Source: Pseudonocardiales bacterium
GTDB lineage: Bacteria > Actinomycetota > Actinomycetes > Mycobacteriales > Pseudonocardiaceae
Length of the DNA: 10,121 nt
NCBI GenBank assembly: GCA_025465385.1
Contig: JAODNG010000190.1
Location: 1-10,121 of the forward strand
Direction of reading: 5' to 3'
A model generated the notes under the pieces. That model did not search any database, was not told the origin of the DNA, and saw only the letters and a program-made list of their open reading frames with translations. The translations under genes were made by a program, and so were the position numbers. Below, piece by piece: positions 6,233 through 10,121 of the stretch. The first letter of the stretch is position 1. The number at the start of each line of letters is the position of its first letter.

Positions 6233-7372
6233 TCACCGCGCCACGCCGTGCCGGGCGCGAACCAGCCGCACCTCCCACTCGGTGCCCCGCCCCGGGCCGG
6301 TATCCAGCGTCAACGTGGCGCCCAGGTCGGCTACCCGGCCGCGGATCGAGCGCGACACTCCCATCCGGCCGTCATACTGCGCACCGACGAGTTGCCTGCT
6401 GTCGACACCGGGGCCGTCGTCCCGGACGCTGAGCACCACTTCGTCGTCGAGATCCTCGACCAGTACCCAGGACTTCGCCTCAGGACCGCCATGCCGGGCG
6501 GTATTGGCCAACGCCTCCCGGACGACGGCGACCAGCTCGTCGACATCGGCGGCGGGTAACAGCACTGCGGTTGCGGGCACTGACACCTCGACCCGGGGAC
6601 TAGCCAGCCGCTGCACTGCATTGGCCAGGTCCTGCTCACCGGTAGCGCCCGGTGTCGTCGTCGAGAACAGGTACCGCAATGCGATCTCCTGCTCTCCCGC
6701 CAATCGCGCCAGCTCGCCGGCCTCCCCGTCGAGCTGGCCACTGCGGGCTCGCATCCGGGCCAAGACCTGTACCACGCTGTCGTGGACGGATCTGGCCAGC
6801 CGCTCCCGTTCGGTGGCGGCCGCTTCGGCGCGGGCCGCCCTTCGAAGCTGTTCACCCGCGCGCCGGGCTGCCGTCGCCGCCAGCCCGAGCACGAACCCGG
6901 TCCCGACCAGCAGGATCGCGTCGCGAGCGAGGTCGATGCTGAAAAACCCGCGCACCCAGACGTCGACTACCGCGACGGCGACGCCGAACATCGCGCCGGC
7001 GACCCTGCCCGCGTGCACCGCAACGGCGACCACCGGGCCGCTGGCCCACACCGTGGTGAGCAACGGCGTTCGGTGGGCAACTTCGGTGAGTTGCTCGGTG
7101 GACAGCACAAGCGCTGAGGAACCCATCAGCGCCAGCGTCACCAGCAGGTCGATCACGATCACCAGGGTCTGGCGGGTGCGGTCGTGGCTGTAGGCCAGGC
7201 AGGTCGCTACGGTCCACACCGCGATCCCGGCGAGCACCGCCCAGCCCAGATCTGGCCGAGCGAAACCATGGTGGTGCACCGTGATCGCCGCGATCGCGAA
7301 AACTGCCGTAATGGCCCGGAACAACACCACGCCCCGCCACAGCGGCGTCATGATGTCGGTGGCCGCCGGCAT
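6233..7372 (-). CDS. MacS-type sensor histidine kinase
   Basis: A 379-aa membrane kinase. The N-terminal third is hydrophobic, with spans near 14-33, 43-61, 70-91, 104-120, 124-140 and 151-170, so sensing is probably in or at the membrane with little outside the cell. A short linker (RRAGEQLRRAARAEA) leads to the dimerisation helix ERERLARSVHDSVVQVLARM, in which His197 is the phosphorylated residue of the HisKA_3 type. The ATPase domain follows with an N-box REALANTARHGG (Asn290) and G1 box VRDDGPGVD (317-324), then GRMGVSRSIRGRV and a GPGRGTEWEV end. The membrane layout and the ERERL..HD.V.QVLA phrase match MacS-family kinases. The motif commonly reads HDGVLQVL; here Gly is replaced by Ser. 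ATG 7372 is used; ATG 7351 (MTPLW) is equally possible, as neither has a good ribosome site. The regulator gene follows with almost no gap. Confidence 0.88.
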   Translation of the reverse strand: MPAATDIMTPLWRGVVLFRAITAVFAIAAITVHHHGFARPDLGWAVLAGIAVWTVATCLAYSHDRTRQTLVIVIDLLVTLALMGSSALVLSTEQLTEVAHRTPLLTTVWASGPVVAVAVHAGRVAGAMFGVAVAVVDVWVRGFFSIDLARDAILLVGTGFVLGLAATAARRAGEQLRRAARAEAAATERERLARSVHDSVVQVLARMRARSGQLDGEAGELARLAGEQEIALRYLFSTTTPGATGEQDLANAVQRLASPRVEVSVPATAVLLPAADVDELVAVVREALANTARHGGPEAKSWVLVEDLDDEVVLSVRDDGPGVDSRQLVGAQYDGRMGVSRSIRGRVADLGATLTLDTGPGRGTEWEVRLVRARHGVAR

Positions 7373-7712
7373 GACCGCGGATCATGCCAGGGCTCGGGTG
7401 GTTAGCGGGTAGTGGCCCCCGGCACACTCCCCGGACTGCGCGGGCGCTGAGCGGATGCGCGCGCCACGAGGCACTCTGCTGGCTCCGGTCACAGGGACAA
7501 GTCATGGAGGCAGGAAGTTCTCCCAGTTCCCCTCCCCGCCTCGCCTCGCCGCCTGAACTGCACACCCAGTGGCGGCACGAACGGTCGAGGGGCATTTGTA
7601 TCTACATCGGCATTCTGGGTCTCCTTTGTAAGTGGCGCGCGCAGGATCGGCCAGACAGCGTTGTCTGCACGCGCTATGACCAAAGGAGAAGGTGTCGGCC
7701 CGGGGAGACCGC
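7373..7712. other. Divergent intergenic region, promoters not resolved
   Basis: This stretch separates the sensor kinase (minus) from the small 7713 gene (plus) and must hold both promoters. Apart from the 16-bp palindrome at 7652-7667 and a pyrimidine-rich strand around 7519-7555, I see no clear -35/-10 pair, RNA gene or further coding region. Confidence 0.5.
7652..7667. promoter_or_regulatory. Palindrome CAGACA-n4-TGTCTG upstream of small gene
   Basis: CAGACA (7652-7657) and TGTCTG (7662-7667) are perfect inverted arms around GCGT, 45 bp before the ATG at 7713. Size and symmetry suit a dimeric repressor site, and the location is right for an operator of the downstream gene. There is no direct evidence of binding. 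Confidence 0.35.
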
Positions 7713-8048
7713 ATGGCGTCTAGTCATGAGCGCGCACAGCGAGGAGCTGACCTCAGCGGCGTATCACCCATCAGCGTGGATGTTTCCTCCGGCGATGAGA
7801 GTGTGGTGGTCCCCGATGCGGTCACCAACGAGGATTCCGCCCGCCGTCGCGCGGACGACCTGGCCGCCGAGGCCGCTTACTACCGCCACCGGGCCATCCA
7901 GGAGGAGCAGGCCCTGGGCCCTGGCCACTACGTCGACCTCCTCTGGAGCATCGCTACCAGCCAGGCCGCCATGGCGCAGCGGATACGGACCGGGAAGGGA
8001 GCAAGCTCCCGACCTTCGCCACCCGCGACATACATCCCACATACATGA
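7713..8048 (+). CDS. Hypothetical protein, 111 aa
   Basis: I do not recognise this protein. ATG 7713 is chosen because GGGGAG (7702-7707) lies 5 nt upstream; an in-frame GTG at 7692 has AAGGAG only 3 nt before it, which is too close. Codons for about residues 38-92 use G or C at nearly every third position, a real coding signal in this genome. That part is mostly helical and charged: EDSARRRADDLAAEAAYYRH followed by RAIQEEQALGPGHYVDLLWS, with Tyr and Trp. No signal peptide, membrane span or zinc motif is seen. The last 18 residues (Ser/Pro/Thr-rich) lose the third-position bias, which suggests that the original end may have been replaced or that the frame has drifted. It stands between the stable chromosomal block and a zone of broken genes, so it may be an accessory gene of a former mobile element. 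Confidence 0.55.
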   Translation: MASSHERAQRGADLSGVSPISVDVSSGDESVVVPDAVTNEDSARRRADDLAAEAAYYRHRAIQEEQALGPGHYVDLLWSIATSQAAMAQRIRTGKGASSRPSPPATYIPHT

Positions 8049-8387
8049 TCAGCCACACCCTGAGCGAGCCTATACAGACACGCCACAAGAATCATCACAA
8101 GCTGTCGTTGCAGTACTAACGGGGTTGCACCCCGGCCCGACAGATGCCTGGTCGGCTTCCGGTTCTCGGCAACCTCACACCGGGACCCGCGGTCAGAGCG
8201 GCCCACCGCCGCCACTCGCTACGCCCAGATATGTTGACCATGACGCGGAGCGCTATGTGCAGGCCAGGTGGGCTGTCCTTGCGCTGTGGAGCCAGCCTCT
8301 TCCACGCTGCGCCCAACAAATCCGACCCGCGAGTACCAAAGTTTCCTCGATCTTACCGACATTGCCGGACATAGCTTGGCTAGACCG
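8049..8387. other. No recognisable gene
   Basis: I see no frame with both a start signal and a familiar product. This is where the ATPase portion of the FtsK-type gene would be expected if it had been intact, but no Walker motifs can be read on the minus strand in any frame. A small GC hairpin (CGGGG/CCCCG at 8120-8134) is the only structure noticed. Confidence 0.5.
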
Positions 8388-8816
8388 CTACGAACGGTCG
8401 CGCTGTGTTGGCAGTTCCAGCCGGACGCGGGAGCGCCCGAGCGGGACTACCCAGACCTGGGGTACACCGAGGCTTTGGGCGAGCGCCGACGCGTGGGCAG
8501 TGAAGTCCTCGGCGGACTGGCCTGGCAACAAGTCGATTTGTACCCACCCGGGAGGTCCGGCGTCGGCCGAGACCACTCGGGGGATGTGCAACGTGTCGCC
8601 GCCGGCGACGGTGTGCTCGGTGCGACTGAGCCCAGATCTGACGAGGCTGTCCTGCACGCTCCGGACGAGGAGCTTGTCCGTCGTCTGAGCTTCGTGTCCC
8701 ACCCTTGCGGTAGGCAACCAGCCCCACCGGGGACCTCGCTGTGACGCGACGGCGTCGGCATCCTCGACAAGTTCACCCGGGGGCCGAAAAGCCTTGCCAT
8801 ACAGTGAGCGGTTCAT
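8388..8816 (-). pseudogene. N-terminal remnant of FtsK/SpoIIIE-type conjugative transfer protein
   Basis: A 142-aa open frame on the minus strand with good coding bias. The section from about 50 to 137 (LLVRSVQDSLVRSGL, DTLHIPRVVSADAGPPGW, VQIDLLPGQSAEDFTAHASA, LAQSLGVPQVWVVPLGRSRV, then RLEL) follows the pattern I know from the region before the ATPase domain in FtsK/SpoIIIE-like (TraB/TraSA) proteins of actinobacterial integrative conjugative elements: LPGQxxEDFxAxxxxLAxxxGVxxVRVxPxxxxxxxLEL. Those proteins are several hundred residues long and pump double-stranded DNA between cells. Here the frame stops right after LELPTQRDRS and the P-loop and Walker B portions are missing, so it cannot be an active translocase. 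Start ATG 8816 is preceded by a GGGG; the true 5' end is uncertain. No integrase, excisionase or replication gene of such an element is visible nearby. Confidence 0.6.
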
Positions 8817-9268
8817 CGATCCCCATACCTCGTGTTCTCGCGCGGCAAGCCACCCTACCTCGCCCTACGCGGCAGGGATGGCCACAGACTCCGGGAGCAA
8901 CCCATCCGGCAAATCGCCACCCCAGCTGGCATGACTGGGTGCAGTTGTGTACTGATTCCATAGCGCAGTCAAGCGATTGTTGATGAAACCATTCCGGATA
9001 CCATTACGGTCGGGTTCAGAGCTCTTCGCCGCAGCAGGACGAGGAGGTCATCTTGCTGCGGTGTCCATCCGGAGGAGGATCGCAACGTTGCGCCTTGACA
9101 CTAGACCTCTGCTTCTTTCGTGGCGTGACAAGTCGCCTGAATGGCGCAAGTCTCATCACCGGGAATGCTGCACTACTACCCTTGGGGGCAATGCGGGACG
9201 CCCTGATCGGCGACCTTGCCGAGACTGCTGCCCCCTCATCGGGTAGAGGGTGACCAACGGAGCCCGCC
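8817..9268. other. No recognisable gene; one inverted repeat
   Basis: Short open frames exist (8977-9246 and 9053-9253, plus strand), but they overlap one another, lack ribosome sites and give no familiar product. An 8-bp inverted repeat, CCGCAGCA (9029-9036) and TGCTGCGG (9054-9061), flanks a purine-rich GAGGAGG. Confidence 0.5.
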
Positions 9269-9397
9269 ATGACGGTAGCGCGCAGCGTCGCCGATGTCCT
9301 GATCGATCATGTGGTGTTCGAGGTGGACAGCATCGATCGGATGTACCTCAACGTCTACGTGCCAGCGCCGCACGAACGCACAAATTCGGCGATGTAG
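9269..9397 (+). pseudogene. 5' fragment of a conserved protein of unknown function
   Basis: ATG 9269 is preceded by GGAG at a good distance. The product starts MTVARSVADVLIDHVVFEVD followed by SIDRMYLNVYVP. I recognise this as the N-terminus of a conserved actinobacterial protein of a few hundred residues whose function is unknown (usual form: ...VADVLADHVVFEVECIDRMYLNVYVP, then a Gln/Tyr-rich continuation). Here the similarity ends after residue 32 and the frame reads ten unrelated residues before a TAG at 9395. The start region, including its ribosome site, is intact, so the loss is a rearrangement near 9364 and not just decay. The family call is from memory of the sequence pattern. Confidence 0.6.
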
Positions 9398-9428
9398 CGG
9401 CGGAGCGTTCATCATATTGTCACCGGAG

Positions 9429-9444
9429 TTAACATCTCTGAAAC
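9429..9444 (+). promoter_or_regulatory. GlnR-type box upstream of amt
   Basis: TTAAC-n6-GAAAC fits the half-box pattern of GlnR, the actinobacterial nitrogen regulator (gTnAC-n6-GaAAC). It lies 108 bp before the amt start, and a weak -10-like GATAGT follows about 34 bp downstream (9479-9484). GlnR control of ammonium transporter genes is well established in Streptomyces and mycobacteria, so location and match support each other. The second half-site is not evident. Confidence 0.55.
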
Positions 9445-9552
9445 AACTGCTCTTCACTCTTTTGGTGAGTTATTAGCGGATAGTGCGCAATGCTGCCTAT
9501 GTGGGGTTTCGAACGTGTCTCTGTGCCCCGTGTGGGTGTAAGGGAGTGCGTG

Positions 9553-9942
9553 ATGAACCCGTACCCTCCGTGGCTTAACGCGGGAGACAACGCCTGGCAA
9601 CTGGTCGCTGCGACTCTTGTCGGGTTGATGAGCATCCCCGGGATCGCGATCTTGTATGGCGGGATCGTGCAACGCAAGTGGGCGGTCAACACGATGCTCA
9701 TGGCCTTCACCGGATTTTCGCTTGTGCTGATGGTGTGGGTGCTGTGGGTATTCAAGATGAGTTTCGGCAGCCCGCTGAAGCTCGGCCCGGGCATCCTGAG
9801 CAACTTCGTCGGGATCCCCGGCACGATCCTGGGCCGCGCCACCCAAGATCAAGCCCAGATACCTCTGCTCAACGGAACGATGCCGCAGTTCCGGTTCCCG
9901 CAATCCCGCCGCATCGGCGACACCAACCACACCTTCGGCTGA
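9553..9942 (+). pseudogene. amt: Ammonium transporter (Amt family), truncated
   Basis: ATG 9553 has AGGGAG six bases upstream. Residues 1-118 are a textbook Amt/MEP/Rh start: LNAGDNAWQLVAATLVGLMS, PGIAILYGGIVQRKWAVNTM, LMAFTGFSLVLMVWVLWVFK (first two membrane spans at about 15-36 and 47-68), then the periplasmic loop ending FRFPQS. In intact proteins of about 430-480 aa the chain continues into the third span with hydrophobic TLVYFQF-like sequence. Here it turns into RRIGDTNHTFG and stops at 9942, so the break is near 9906. Two membrane spans cannot form the ammonium channel (family members have eleven and act as trimers). With its promoter region intact, the gene may still be transcribed under nitrogen limitation. 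The cause is probably an insertion or deletion at 9906. Confidence 0.8.
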
Positions 9943-9945
9943 GGA

Positions 9946-9976
9946 TGTCCCAAACTGACTGTCAGCGCGAACTGAC
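9946..9976. repeat. AACTGAC direct repeat, possible insertion-sequence end
   Basis: Just past the amt break, TGTCCC starts at 9946 and AACTGAC occurs at 9953-9959 and again at 9970-9976, 17 bp apart. Ends beginning with TG and carrying repeated AACTGAC-like blocks are seen in IS21-family elements. No istA/istB-like product can be read in the 145 bp that remain, so this is a weak call. Confidence 0.25.
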
Positions 9977-10121
9977 ACCCGTAGCTTTGGGGTGCCACGC
10001 CAGGGACGGCGATCTTCCGACACCGCCGCGGTCGCGCCGGGTCGTCACCATGACCGAGGGATCCGACCCGCAGATATCCCAAAGCCTGAACCGGCTTCAT
10101 CTTCCATGTGCGCATTTAGTC

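Noticed and set aside
5556..7193. 545-aa open frame on the plus strand
   Set aside because: It lies wholly opposite the response regulator and kinase, has a Ser/Thr/Arg-rich composition typical of an antisense shadow in GC-rich DNA, and no ribosome site or known domain.
7384..8688. 434-aa open frame on the plus strand
   Set aside because: It overlaps the better supported 7713-8048 gene in another frame and the transfer-protein remnant on the other strand; its Arg/Pro/Ser/Trp-rich product has no recognisable motif.
9506..9520. TTCGAAC resembling a tRNA T-loop
   Set aside because: The flanking bases do not pair into a T-stem and no anticodon arm or acceptor stem can be built around it.
1..10121. 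CRISPR array, rRNA or complete tRNA genes
   Set aside because: No regularly spaced repeats and no conserved RNA gene patterns were found on either strand by eye.

Overview
The window comes from a high-GC Actinomycetota chromosome. Codon third positions are strongly G/C, GTG starts are common, and genes often overlap by 4 bp. The gene families (TrmB next to a NYN-domain protein, a MacSR-type two-component system, an actinomycete-type beta clamp, a GlnR-like box) fit Mycobacteriales or Pseudonocardiales. I cannot name the genus.

Layout. (1) 1-219, minus: the start of a small DUF6457-type protein, cut by the window edge. (2) 262-2901, plus: a compact run of trmB (tRNA m7G46 methyltransferase), a NYN-domain putative nuclease and a metal-dependent amidohydrolase of the MTA/SAH deaminase group. 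The first two are 16 bp apart and the last two overlap by 4 bp. (3) 2991-3991, plus: a small BRCT-like protein coupled by a 4-bp overlap to a CDP-alcohol phosphatidyltransferase with a complete catalytic signature. (4) 4001-5230, minus, convergent with the previous pair: a beta sliding clamp homologue (DnaN-like) with no other replication-initiation genes beside it, so probably a second copy. (5) 5231-5564: a noncoding stretch with several strong inverted repeats. (6) 5565-7372, minus: a MacS-type sensor kinase followed by its NarL/LuxR-type response regulator.

From about 7373 to the right edge the character changes. Gene density falls and the recognisable pieces are small or broken: a 111-aa unknown protein (7713-8048), an isolated N-terminal piece of an FtsK/SpoIIIE-type conjugative-element transfer protein (8388-8816, minus), the first ~32 codons of a conserved protein of unknown function (9269-9397), and an ammonium transporter gene with a plausible GlnR box upstream but broken after about 118 codons (9553-9942). 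This looks like a scar of mobile-element insertion and deletion next to a stable chromosomal block. Past the amt break, 9946-9976 carries AACTGAC repeats that could be an insertion-sequence end, but no transposase is visible.

The left half joins tRNA modification, RNA processing and adenosine/SAH metabolism in one transcription unit. No complete novel system is visible. The best leads are the extra clamp with an altered binding-pocket motif, the hairpin-rich gap beside it, and the truncated nitrogen-transport locus.
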